8,313 nucleotides of DNA from Anaerolineales bacterium (lineage in GTDB: Bacteria > Chloroflexota > Anaerolineae > Anaerolineales > UBA4823): positions 1-8,313 of the forward strand of contig JAOAHK010000088.1 in NCBI GenBank assembly GCA_026415275.1, given 5' to 3'. Shown here piece after piece: positions 1 through 6,809 of the stretch. The notes beneath the pieces were generated by a model. The model searched no databases. It was given only the letters and a program-made list of their open reading frames with translations, and was not told the DNA's origin. How positions within the stretch are numbered: position 1 is the first letter of the stretch; the number at the start of each line of letters is the position of its first letter. A program made the position numbers and the translations under genes.

Positions 1-152
1 ACTTCGAAGAGGGTCTGACCTTTGCCGAACTTGACCTCCATCAACTGCACCGCACCCGGGCGCGCTTGCCTCTCCTGCGTGATGAACGCACTGCGCTTGT
101 CCAGCGTGAGTTAGATCGGATTTTGAAACGCGCTTCCCAAGCAAATCGGTAG
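1..152 (+). CDS. Carbon-nitrogen hydrolase (nitrilase superfamily), C-terminal end only
   Basis: This is an open frame from position 3 to the TAG at 150-152, with its start outside the window; 49 codons are visible. The tail has the pattern typical of the last helix region of stand-alone nitrilase-superfamily amidohydrolases: an acidic-Leu start (ELDLHQLHRTR), then LPLLRDER, then an amphipathic basic ending (RELDRILKRA). The catalytic Glu-Lys-Cys triad would lie upstream and cannot be seen. The stop codon overlaps the ribosome-binding site of nadE, so the two genes are probably cotranscribed and coupled. Inference: the hydrolase could release ammonia for the neighbouring ammonia-type NAD synthetase, or act on an unrelated amide. 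The family call rests only on the short C-terminal pattern plus context. Confidence 0.6.
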   Translation, partial: FEEGLTFAELDLHQLHRTRARLPLLRDERTALVQRELDRILKRASQANR

Positions 153-156
153 GTGA
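151..156 (+). promoter_or_regulatory. Ribosome-binding site of nadE, overlapping the upstream stop codon
   Basis: The sequence AGGTGA ends 6 nt before the ATG at 163. Its first two bases are the last two of the TAG stop of the upstream hydrolase. This placement suits termination-reinitiation coupling and supports the chosen nadE start. Confidence 0.6.
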
Positions 157-162
157 TTTCTT

Positions 163-990
163 ATGGCAAACCTTGATTTGACCATCAATACTGATTTAGC
201 CCGTAAAATCTTAGCCGGATTTATCCGTTCGGAAATTCAACGCTTCGGCTTTAAGCATGCCGTAATTGGGCTTTCGGGTGGGGTAGACTCGGCTTTATCT
301 TGCTTCTTAGCCGCTGAGGCCATAGGCGCAGAAAATGTCTTGGCTGTCTGCATGCCTTATCAAACATCTTCCCCTGAATCTTTGGAACATGCACAATTGG
401 TTATCGATGCCTTGGGTGTGCAGTCGGTGACCATCCCAATTACCGAAATGGTCGACCCGCTGATCGAGCGTGACCCGCAAATGAACTCTATCCGCAAAGG
501 CAACATTATGGCGCGAGCACGGATGATTGTGCTTTACGATCAATCCGAAGCCTTTAAGGGTTTGGTGGTTGGCACTGGCAACAAAACCGAGATTTTGCTT
601 GGTTATACCACGCTCTATGGCGACTCAGCCTGTGCCTTGAACCCTATTGGCGATTTGTACAAAACCCAAGTGCGTCAATTGGCGCGAGCGATGGGAGTGC
701 CCGAACCAATCGTGAACAAACCCCCCACAGCAGACCTCTGGCAAGGTCAAACCGATGAGGGAGAACTTGGCTTTACCTATGCCGAGGTGGACAAGTTGCT
801 CTACCTCTTGGTTGATCAACGCTATAGCCCACAAGATTGTGTCGAGGCGGGCTTTGCCCCCGATTTTGTGCAAAAGGTTGTCGAACGAGTGCGCCGCAAT
901 CACTTCAAGCGCGTTTTACCACCGATAGCCAAGCTGACCAATCGCACGGTGGGTTATGATTTTTTGTATTTACGCGATTGGGGTACCTAG
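163..990 (+). CDS. nadE: NAD(+) synthetase, ammonia-dependent type (275 aa)
   Basis: This enzyme catalyses the last step of NAD biosynthesis: nicotinate adenine dinucleotide is adenylated with ATP and then amidated to NAD in the cytoplasm. The protein is a single N-type ATP pyrophosphatase domain. The PP-loop SGGVDS is at residues 38-43. The KGNIMARARM segment (112-121) and TGNKTE (138-143) are the conserved nucleotide- and substrate-contact regions. YGDSACALNPIGDLYKTQV (152-170) and KPPTADLWQGQTDE (186-199) are family signatures. The C-terminal KRVLPPIAKL (249-258) matches the usual end of bacterial NadE. The length of 275 aa is normal for the ammonia-dependent form; the N-terminal glutaminase domain of glutamine-dependent enzymes is absent. 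A nitrilase-like gene ends 10 nt upstream and may supply the ammonia (inference). A HEPN/MNT pair follows after 22 nt. Confidence 0.96.
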   Translation: MANLDLTINTDLARKILAGFIRSEIQRFGFKHAVIGLSGGVDSALSCFLAAEAIGAENVLAVCMPYQTSSPESLEHAQLVIDALGVQSVTIPITEMVDPLIERDPQMNSIRKGNIMARARMIVLYDQSEAFKGLVVGTGNKTEILLGYTTLYGDSACALNPIGDLYKTQVRQLARAMGVPEPIVNKPPTADLWQGQTDEGELGFTYAEVDKLLYLLVDQRYSPQDCVEAGFAPDFVQKVVERVRRNHFKRVLPPIAKLTNRTVGYDFLYLRDWGT

Positions 991-1012
991 TAATTAGAGC
1001 TAGTTCCAAAGA

Positions 1013-1404
1013 ATGGTCGATCGCTCTTTTGACTGGTTCAAACAATCTATGCGGGATTTGGAGCAAGCAATTCACTCAGAGGAAGATGGATTTTACGAAG
1101 GGCTTGTTTTATCGCTCAACAGCCTGCGGAAAAGGCAGTAAAGGCACTGCACCTCGAACTTGGACAGGAAGCTTGGGGGCATGGCGTTGCTCGATTGTTG
1201 AGAGAGCTTTCGCCTTCCGTGAAAGTGCCTGAAGACCTAATTGAGAAAGCCCAAGTATTGGATGGGTTTTATATCCCGCCTTGTTATCCCAGTGGGTTCC
1301 CTGAGGGGGCACCCTTTGAACATTATAATCAACGACACAGCGCAGAGGCAATTTGCTATGCCCGTGAGATCCTTGAATTCGTCCGTTCTCATCTCGCCAA
1401 ATAG
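1013..1404 (+). pseudogene. HEPN-domain toxin-like gene (HepT-type), broken by a one-base frameshift
   Basis: The frame starting at ATG 1013 begins like a HEPN protein (DWFKQSMRDLEQA, then DGFYE) but hits TAA at 1139-1141 after 42 codons. The rest of the domain is in another frame from about 1102 to the TAG at 1402-1404: AQQPAEKAVKALHLELG, GHGVARLLREL, VPEDLIEKAQVLDGFYIPP and a YAREILEFVRSHLAK ending. Adding one T between 1099 and 1100 would restore YEWACFIAQQ, which fits the family pattern as I know it, and would give a 130-aa protein. HEPN proteins of such pairs are RNase-type toxins or RNA-associated partners. I see no clear canonical Arg-X4-6-His motif at the usual late position; R14 and H21 near the N-terminus have an R-X6-H spacing of unknown meaning. 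Either the gene is inactivated or this is a sequencing indel. The ATG follows nadE by 22 nt and has only a poor ribosome-binding site. Confidence 0.8.
1344..1348 (+). promoter_or_regulatory. Ribosome-binding site for the nucleotidyltransferase, inside the HEPN gene
   Basis: AGAGG lies 9 nt upstream of the ATG at 1358. It fixes the antitoxin start at 1358 rather than at the TTG at 1241, which is the start of the longest reading frame but has no comparable site. Confidence 0.55.
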
Positions 1405-1705
1405 ACAACAAGTATTGCAAGGTTTGAAAGCATGGGCGGCTCAGGCAAAGGCAGAAAACACCAACGTGCTGCAGGTTGGTTATTTTGGTTCCTATGCGCG
1501 CGGCGATTGGGGTGTAGGCAGCGACTTGGATGTGGTCTTGATTCTGGCACACTCTGACCTGCCCTTTGAACGGCGGGCGAGTCAGTTTGATCTGACGGGC
1601 TTGCCTGTCCCTGTTGATGTGCTTGTTTATACCCAAGCGGAGTGGGAGCGACTAACCTTCCAAAGGGAGGGAAAGAGATGGTGGAAAGAGGTGCGGTGGG
1701 GATGA
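1358..1705 (+). CDS. Minimal nucleotidyltransferase (MntA-like antitoxin of a HEPN/MNT pair)
   Basis: This is a 115-aa pol-beta-superfamily nucleotidyltransferase. It carries GSYARG (44-49), and together with D56 and D58 this forms an exact GS-X10-D-X-D motif, the signature of MntA-type antitoxins. D87 in PVDVLVYT is the likely third metal-binding acidic residue. In characterised hepT/mntA systems the MNT protein AMPylates and thereby silences the HEPN toxin; the same role here is inferred. The start at 1358 is chosen for three reasons: MPVRSLNSSV is the N-terminus I recognise for this family, a ribosome-binding site sits at 1344-1348, and the longer frame from 1241 would only add residues read out of frame from the HEPN gene. 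It overlaps the HEPN gene by 47 nt. All catalytic residues are intact although the partner gene is frameshifted. Confidence 0.85.
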   Translation: MPVRSLNSSVLISPNRQQVLQGLKAWAAQAKAENTNVLQVGYFGSYARGDWGVGSDLDVVLILAHSDLPFERRASQFDLTGLPVPVDVLVYTQAEWERLTFQREGKRWWKEVRWG

Positions 1706-1828
1706 GGGAATGTTCAGGCGCGAAATATTGCCTACTTTATAGATAGTTTTTATTTCCATTGGCTTGAGGTGTGGAATCTCATTTTGGTGATTTTATCGAT
1801 TCTTTATTAATCCTTTATTCTGATTTTA

Positions 1829-1856
1829 TTGATGTTTCCTAGGGGAAGATTATACT
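1829..1856 (+). promoter_or_regulatory. Putative sigma70-type promoter for the glycosyltransferase operon
   Basis: A -35 box TTGATG (1829-1834, 4 of 6 to consensus) and a -10 box TATACT (1851-1856, 5 of 6) are separated by 16 nt. They lie in an AT-rich intergenic stretch about 75 nt before the ATG at 1932. Transcription would start near 1863, leaving a leader of roughly 70 nt. The rest of the 226-nt gap (1706-1931) shows no gene and no convincing terminator. Confidence 0.5.
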
Positions 1857-1880
1857 CATTTTGAAAGCTCTCCTAAGGGC

Positions 1881-1916
1881 TTAGTGTACTAAGACTCCGT
1901 CCTGAGACTGTACTAA
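1881..1916. repeat. Dyad plus direct repeat in the leader of the operon
   Basis: TTAGT-GT-ACTAA at 1881-1892 is a perfect 5-bp inverted repeat around two bases. Its right part TGTACTAA (1885-1892) recurs exactly at 1909-1916, 24 nt downstream. The second copy lacks the matching left arm. Both copies lie between the predicted transcription start and the ATG at 1932. The arrangement could be an operator or be fortuitous in AT-rich DNA. Confidence 0.3.
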
Positions 1917-1931
1917 TTAGAGATACGACCG

Positions 1932-4064
1932 ATGAATTTTGAACACTCAAGCGAAATAAGCCCCATTGATTATATTGGCACATCACGACCGATTCTGGTT
2001 GTGCCATCTAATGATACCCATGTCGAATGGATGCTTCCCCTAGGTGAAAAACTTGAGAGTGTAATTTTTATGATATTGCCCGAACGTCGAGAAGGAGCGT
2101 TAGAAAAGCTCCAACAAAATGGCAAATTTCCAATTTCTTATCGAGAGGGAATTCTTCGCGCAGTTTCACCTTCGGCGGTTGTCTTAGCAAATGATTGGGG
2201 TCCAGAGGAGTATCAAATTGTTCAGGAAGCCCGTTTATTAGGAATCCCTAGTGTTGGCATTCAAGAAGGGAGTGTATTTTTCCCAAAAAACACCGTAAAG
2301 GTCCTTTATAACTCTGATTTTGTATGCGTATGTGGTTTGAAAACTTCAAGATTTTTAGAACGATCAAATGTTTTGCTAACAGGTAGTCCAAAATATGATC
2401 CCTTAGAACCTTCTTCATTACCCGATAAACCTGTAGTAATCATCAATTGTAATTTTGCATATGGAATTTTTGAAGATATTCGAATGAAATGGCTGGAGAG
2501 TGTAATCAGCGTTTGCGAAAAACTCGGCCTTGATTTCTTCATTTCTCAACATCCGCGGGATTACTCTAATCTTCCTAGCGACTTGCCCGTGATAAAGTCT
2601 GCGGAAGTCAATTATATCGACCAACTAAAGAAAGCAAGTGTTCTTGTTAGCCGTTTCAGCACAATGCTCTACGAAGCAATGCTTCTAGGCCGTGAAGCGA
2701 TTTACTACGATCCGCATGGTGAAAACCCAGATATTTTTGATGATATAGAGGATGGACTTTACCGAGCTCAGAACCCTTCTGATTTGGAGGTTGTTTTGTG
2801 TCAGGCGCTCCAGAGTGTTGGGATGGATCGCCCAAGTCGCCAGAAGTTTTTGGAAGACTATTGTGGCCCTTTGGATCATCGGGCAACTGAGCGGTGCGCA
2901 CAGGTAATTAAAGAAATCTCGGAAAAGATTCCTTATAAGCAAAAAAAGTACTTTAGATTACTGAGCAATGCCGAACAAGCATTTCAAAATGGAGATTGGG
3001 AAAAAGCCGCTCTATCCTACAGTGATGCATTGAATATAACACCTGCAGAACCGAAATTACTGGTAGCTAGAGGAAATTTGCACCTTCTTCAAGGAAAGAT
3101 TCTGCCTGCGCTTAGAGATTTTTATTACGCTAGTCATATACATCCAGAATATCCTCAAGCTCGGATTTATTTAGCTTATGTATATATCTTGATCGGAGAA
3201 GCCAATAAAGCTTATAGCCAACTAAAGCACCTGGAACAGTTTTCACCTGCACCCCAAGAGCTAGAATTATTACACCACCTATATAGCCATCCTCCGTTAC
3301 CTTTAGAATGGGCTCCTGTTGACATCAGAGAATTGCTAAGCGTAAAGACTGTTCTGAAGGAAAATCCATCTTTTCAAGATGAAATAATTTTTTGGTGGCG
3401 AGAATTAGCTTTGATTGGCGAATTTGGGGATGAAATGTTAAACCGCGCCATCCCAGAACGTCAACACAAGGTTTTTCCCATCTCACTCCTTTCTTACCTT
3501 GAGATGGTGTATAAAAACCAAAAACGTAAACCGCGTGTATTAGATGTTGGTTCCGGTCCACTTTCTATTTTGGGATGGGGGGTCAAGCAGGATATTATGG
3601 AATTGGTAGCTGTTGATCCGTTGGCAGAAGTTTATCATGATTTCCTCAGAGAGCTTGCTTATCCTCCTCTCCGTTATCCATTAATAAAGGCATATGGTGA
3701 GAGTCTCGGGTCCATCTTTGGAGAGAATTCGTTTGACTTGATTTGGATGCGGAATGCTATCGATCATTGTAAAGACCCATATGAGGTGATGAGACAGATG
3801 AGTAGCCTTTTGCTGCCAGGAGGGTTTCTTTTCTTATCCGGCTTTGTTCGCGAAGCTTCTTTTGAAAACGGAAAGGGAATTCATCAATTTGATTTTTACA
3901 TCAATGATGACTTACAAGTGATTTGCGAGCGTCTAGAAGACTCAAAAGAAAAGAAGGGTGAAAAGCTAATCTTAACCGATAATTTGCCCTTGAAAATGGT
4001 GGAATGTTCTCGACCTAGTCAACAAGTTCGAGATTGGATGTATGTGATATGGCAAAAAGCGTGA
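1932..4064 (+). CDS. Three-part protein: GT-B-like glycosyltransferase, TPRs, SAM methyltransferase (710 aa)
   Basis: The N-terminal region (about 20-330) reads as two Rossmann-like halves. They contain GIPSVGIQEG (104-113), LLTGSPKYD (148-156), FISQHPRD (203-210) and SRFSTMLYEAMLLGREAIYYD (240-260), a pattern resembling CDP-glycerol/capsule-type GT-B transferases. Residues 340-450 form about three TPR-like helical pairs, for example NAEQAFQNGDWEKAALSYSD. Residues 515-710 are a class I methyltransferase: VLDVGSGP (536-543) binds SAM, the acidic D562 follows strand 2, and FDLIWMRNAIDH (601-612) and LLLPGGFLFLSG (626-637) are later strands. There is no signal peptide or membrane segment, so a cytoplasmic enzyme is expected. 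A role in making and O-methylating a surface glycan is inferred; donor and acceptor are unknown. A modest AGAG (1919-1922) sits 9 nt before the ATG. Codons are AT-richer than in nadE. Confidence 0.82.
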   Translation: MNFEHSSEISPIDYIGTSRPILVVPSNDTHVEWMLPLGEKLESVIFMILPERREGALEKLQQNGKFPISYREGILRAVSPSAVVLANDWGPEEYQIVQEARLLGIPSVGIQEGSVFFPKNTVKVLYNSDFVCVCGLKTSRFLERSNVLLTGSPKYDPLEPSSLPDKPVVIINCNFAYGIFEDIRMKWLESVISVCEKLGLDFFISQHPRDYSNLPSDLPVIKSAEVNYIDQLKKASVLVSRFSTMLYEAMLLGREAIYYDPHGENPDIFDDIEDGLYRAQNPSDLEVVLCQALQSVGMDRPSRQKFLEDYCGPLDHRATERCAQVIKEISEKIPYKQKKYFRLLSNAEQAFQNGDWEKAALSYSDALNITPAEPKLLVARGNLHLLQGKILPALRDFYYASHIHPEYPQARIYLAYVYILIGEANKAYSQLKHLEQFSPAPQELELLHHLYSHPPLPLEWAPVDIRELLSVKTVLKENPSFQDEIIFWWRELALIGEFGDEMLNRAIPERQHKVFPISLLSYLEMVYKNQKRKPRVLDVGSGPLSILGWGVKQDIMELVAVDPLAEVYHDFLRELAYPPLRYPLIKAYGESLGSIFGENSFDLIWMRNAIDHCKDPYEVMRQMSSLLLPGGFLFLSGFVREASFENGKGIHQFDFYINDDLQVICERLEDSKEKKGEKLILTDNLPLKMVECSRPSQQVRDWMYVIWQKA

Positions 4065-6652
4065 TCCATCGTGACTCAAGAAAAGTAAACCTCATCGTGT
4101 CAAAGTCGGGGGGAAAGAAGAAGAAAATTTGTATTGTTAGTGATGATTTCATCGGCCCTATTCGGAATGGTGGTATCGGAACAGCTTGTACATCCTTAGG
4201 AGAGACTCTTGCCAGTGCGGGGCATGAGGTTACCCTATTGTATAGTTTAGGAAACTTTACAGAAACGAACTCATTGGAATATTGGATAGAGTGGTATAAA
4301 GAGAAGAACATCCAATTCATCCCATTTCCCGATGGCTTTCTTAAGGTTAAGATTGACGCTCCCTTTCATATCTCTCGCTCATTCGAGGTTTTTCAATGGC
4401 TCAAAAGAAAGCAATTTGATCTAATATATTTTCCAGAATGGCGGGGTCGCGGATATTATTCAGTCCTTGCTAAGCATCAGGGGTTAGCTTTTCAGGATTC
4501 TATCCTATGTGTAGGGATTCATTCTCCTACTTTATGGGAGAGACAAGGGAGTCATGAATATCTCAATCAGCTTGATCAAGTTGAGCTCGATTTTATGGAA
4601 CGTCAGTGTGTATCTCTTGCTGACGTTGTCATTAGTCCTAGCCGTTACATGCTGGATTGGGTATCTTCAGAAGGCTGGGAATTGCCAAGCAAGTCCATCG
4701 TTCGACAGAATATCCTTCCTAAAAACCTTAGAAAAGTTGAGATAGAAAAAGCCAGCTTGCGGAAAAACCCCCATGAGATAATCTTTTTCGGACGACTTTA
4801 TACCCGAAAAGGGTTAGTATTGTTTTGTGACGCACTTGATCAACTAGCTTTACAGCCCCTCATTGGTTTGGAAAAGGTCAGTTTTTTAGGAAAATCAGTC
4901 GAAGTTGATGGGTTGTCGAGTGAGGAGTACATTCACAAACGAGCAAAAAGATGGCCTTGGAAAATTAATATTTTTACAAACTTAAGCCAACAAGAAGCAA
5001 TTCAGTATATAACCAGTTCAGGGGGATTGGCAGTTATAGCCTCACTGGTGGAGAATTCTCCTTACACAATTTTGGAATGTCTTGGTGCAGGTATCCCTTT
5101 CTTGACATCAAATGTAGGTGGAATCCCTGAATTAATCCATGAAAACGATAGAAATACTGTATGCTTTGCCCCGAAGGCAGAAGACCTCGCGCATAAAATT
5201 GTTCAAGCGTTGCGAGAGGGTATCCTTCCAGCGAAGCCGGCTATCTCGTTCGAAGAGACAGAAAAATCTTGGTTAGAATGGATAGAGGGGTTGAAACCAC
5301 ACGAGTATGATATTAAAGGTCGAGTACAGACAAAAAAACCGCTGGTGTCTATCTGCATGACTCATTTTAATCGACCTCAATACTTGAAACAGGCGTTACA
5401 CTCCTTAAGGAACCTTACTTATCCAAATTTTGAAGTCATCTTGGTAGATGATGGCAGTAATAAGCTTGAAGCCTTATATTACTTGCGAGTATTAGAACCT
5501 TATTTCGTTGAGAAGGGATGGAAAATTATTCGTCAACAAAATAAATATTTAGGCGCGGCACGCAACACTGCAGCAAGACATGCCCAAGGTGATTATCTGT
5601 TATTTATGGATGATGATAATATTGCCAAACCCAATGAATTGGATGTTTTTATCAAAGTTGCGCAGAAAACGAAAGCGGATATCCTAACCTGTGTAATGGA
5701 TCTATTTACAGGTGATAACCCACCCTCTGAATCCTACGCTTATTGGGTTCCATTAGGTCCTTCTATTACTGTTGGTGCCTTCAAGAATTGCTTTGGAGAT
5801 GCAAATGCCTTAATCCGCAAAGAGGTATTTTGGGCACTCGGAGGTTTTACAGAAGATTATGGACTTGGACACGAAGATTGGGAATTCTTTTCAAAAGCTG
5901 TGCTCTGCGGTTATCAATTGGAGGTTGTTCCAGAGGCGCTTTATTTCTATCGTCAAAGTGCAGGCGGAATGCTCCGTAGTGGAATTTCTTATTTGAATCA
6001 TCGCAGAAATATTCGACCTTACCTTGAAGCGGTTGATCCAAAGCTGAGGCAATTAATTTTATTTACCCAAGGACAAAAATACCTTACAGATGTGCTCCTC
6101 TCAGAGCAGTATAAGGTGGAAAATTATTATGGTGGATCAACGAACTTGGTCTCAGACGCCCTATCTCTCAAAGCTATAGTTGAACAACAAATGCCAGACA
6201 CAAATCCGCTCCAAAAGCTGAAGTTCGTGGAGCATTTGTTTGCAACCTTCTCCTCAATGCAAGATTTGAAACTTAAGCTTATTGGTCTTCTTGTGTGCGC
6301 TGAGTTGTTATGCAATTTGCATGAATATGCAATGGCTCTAGAGACTTTCAATGAAGCATTGAGGTTGTCGGAGTTGCTGAGAGAAGGTTTAACCGGCCGA
6401 GATATTGTCCAAAGAATAAACGAGATTCAGGAAAAATATCAAAAAAAGGAGGAGGCAAGGCTAATCATACAGAAAATTCTAACATCAGAGGATCCTCTCT
6501 TGGCGCTGCAGGCTTTTCGGGAACTCATTTCTATCGACTTGGTTGAAGAACTCCATGATCAGGCTCAGAGGGCTATTGAGCGGGGAGACAAAGTTTTAGC
6601 TCAGGGAATGGTTGAATTGGGAGAATACTTATTATCCATAATAGAACAATGA
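4049..6652 (+). CDS. Bifunctional glycosyltransferase: GT4-type plus GT2-type domains (about 867 aa)
   Basis: Numbering is from the ATG at 4049. Residues about 25-415 form a GT-B, GT4-like enzyme. It has an N-terminal KICIVSDDF strand followed by NGGIGTACTSLG (40-51), then ADVVISPSRYM (191-201) and FFGRLYTRKG (246-255). An E-X7-E motif (E335, E343) in SLVENSPYTILECLGAGIP contacts the sugar nucleotide in this family. Residues about 430-670 form a GT-A, GT2-like enzyme with KPLVSICMTHFNRP (430-443), VDDGS (466-470), the metal-binding MDDDN (520-524), and GHEDWEFFSKA (607-617) as the likely catalytic-base region. The last 190 residues are helical and possibly repeat-like. There are no membrane segments. 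The frame extends to a TTG at 4034, but the ATG is preferred. The 16-nt overlap with the upstream gene implies coupled expression. Two sequential sugar transfers in one glycan are inferred. Confidence 0.88.
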   Translation: MAKSVIHRDSRKVNLIVSKSGGKKKKICIVSDDFIGPIRNGGIGTACTSLGETLASAGHEVTLLYSLGNFTETNSLEYWIEWYKEKNIQFIPFPDGFLKVKIDAPFHISRSFEVFQWLKRKQFDLIYFPEWRGRGYYSVLAKHQGLAFQDSILCVGIHSPTLWERQGSHEYLNQLDQVELDFMERQCVSLADVVISPSRYMLDWVSSEGWELPSKSIVRQNILPKNLRKVEIEKASLRKNPHEIIFFGRLYTRKGLVLFCDALDQLALQPLIGLEKVSFLGKSVEVDGLSSEEYIHKRAKRWPWKINIFTNLSQQEAIQYITSSGGLAVIASLVENSPYTILECLGAGIPFLTSNVGGIPELIHENDRNTVCFAPKAEDLAHKIVQALREGILPAKPAISFEETEKSWLEWIEGLKPHEYDIKGRVQTKKPLVSICMTHFNRPQYLKQALHSLRNLTYPNFEVILVDDGSNKLEALYYLRVLEPYFVEKGWKIIRQQNKYLGAARNTAARHAQGDYLLFMDDDNIAKPNELDVFIKVAQKTKADILTCVMDLFTGDNPPSESYAYWVPLGPSITVGAFKNCFGDANALIRKEVFWALGGFTEDYGLGHEDWEFFSKAVLCGYQLEVVPEALYFYRQSAGGMLRSGISYLNHRRNIRPYLEAVDPKLRQLILFTQGQKYLTDVLLSEQYKVENYYGGSTNLVSDALSLKAIVEQQMPDTNPLQKLKFVEHLFATFSSMQDLKLKLIGLLVCAELLCNLHEYAMALETFNEALRLSELLREGLTGRDIVQRINEIQEKYQKKEEARLIIQKILTSEDPLLALQAFRELISIDLVEELHDQAQRAIERGDKVLAQGMVELGEYLLSIIEQ

Positions 6653-6773
6653 TGTCAGATATAGGTTTTGTTGCTCAAGGTTTATGGTGACCAGGAGTGA
6701 AAAAGATTTTTAAGTTTGAATTCTTACCATATCCCTTTTACCCTCTCTTTACGCATTCTTCATTTATCCTTTA

Positions 6774-6802
6774 TAGACGAGTGCGGGATTTCGTTTTATA
6801 AC
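6774..6802 (+). promoter_or_regulatory. Candidate promoter placing transcription start at the ATG (leaderless)
   Basis: TAGACG (6774-6779, 4 of 6 to the -35 consensus) and TATAAC (6797-6802, 5 of 6 to the -10) are spaced by 17 nt. Transcription would begin about 7 nt after the -10 box, at 6809-6810, which is the A of the ATG. No Shine-Dalgarno precedes this ATG. The surrounding spacer 6653-6809 shows no other gene or terminator. Confidence 0.4.
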
Positions 6803-6809
6803 TATCTCG

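Noticed and set aside
1241..1357. N-terminal extension of the nucleotidyltransferase to a TTG at 1241
   Set aside because: These 39 codons overlap the HEPN domain in another frame, have no ribosome-binding site, and do not resemble the family; the ATG at 1358 has both.
1109..1636. Long minus-strand open frame (175 aa) across the HEPN/MNT pair
   Set aside because: It lies opposite two recognisable plus-strand domains, and its translation shows no known motif; it is a shadow frame.
1712..1755. Possible terminator after the nucleotidyltransferase (AGGC...GCCT followed by a T-rich stretch)
   Set aside because: The stem is only four base pairs with a ten-base loop and the T run is not adjacent, so it is too weak to call.
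991..1922. Nine-base TAATTAGAG shared upstream of the HEPN start (991-999) and of the 1932 gene (1914-1922)
   Set aside because: A single 9-mer match in AT-rich intergenic DNA can easily occur by chance; no longer similarity surrounds it.
6697..6801. Small GTG-started frame of 34 codons in the spacer after the second glycosyltransferase
   Set aside because: The AGGA before GTG touches the start codon, so spacing is wrong, and the peptide has no recognisable feature.
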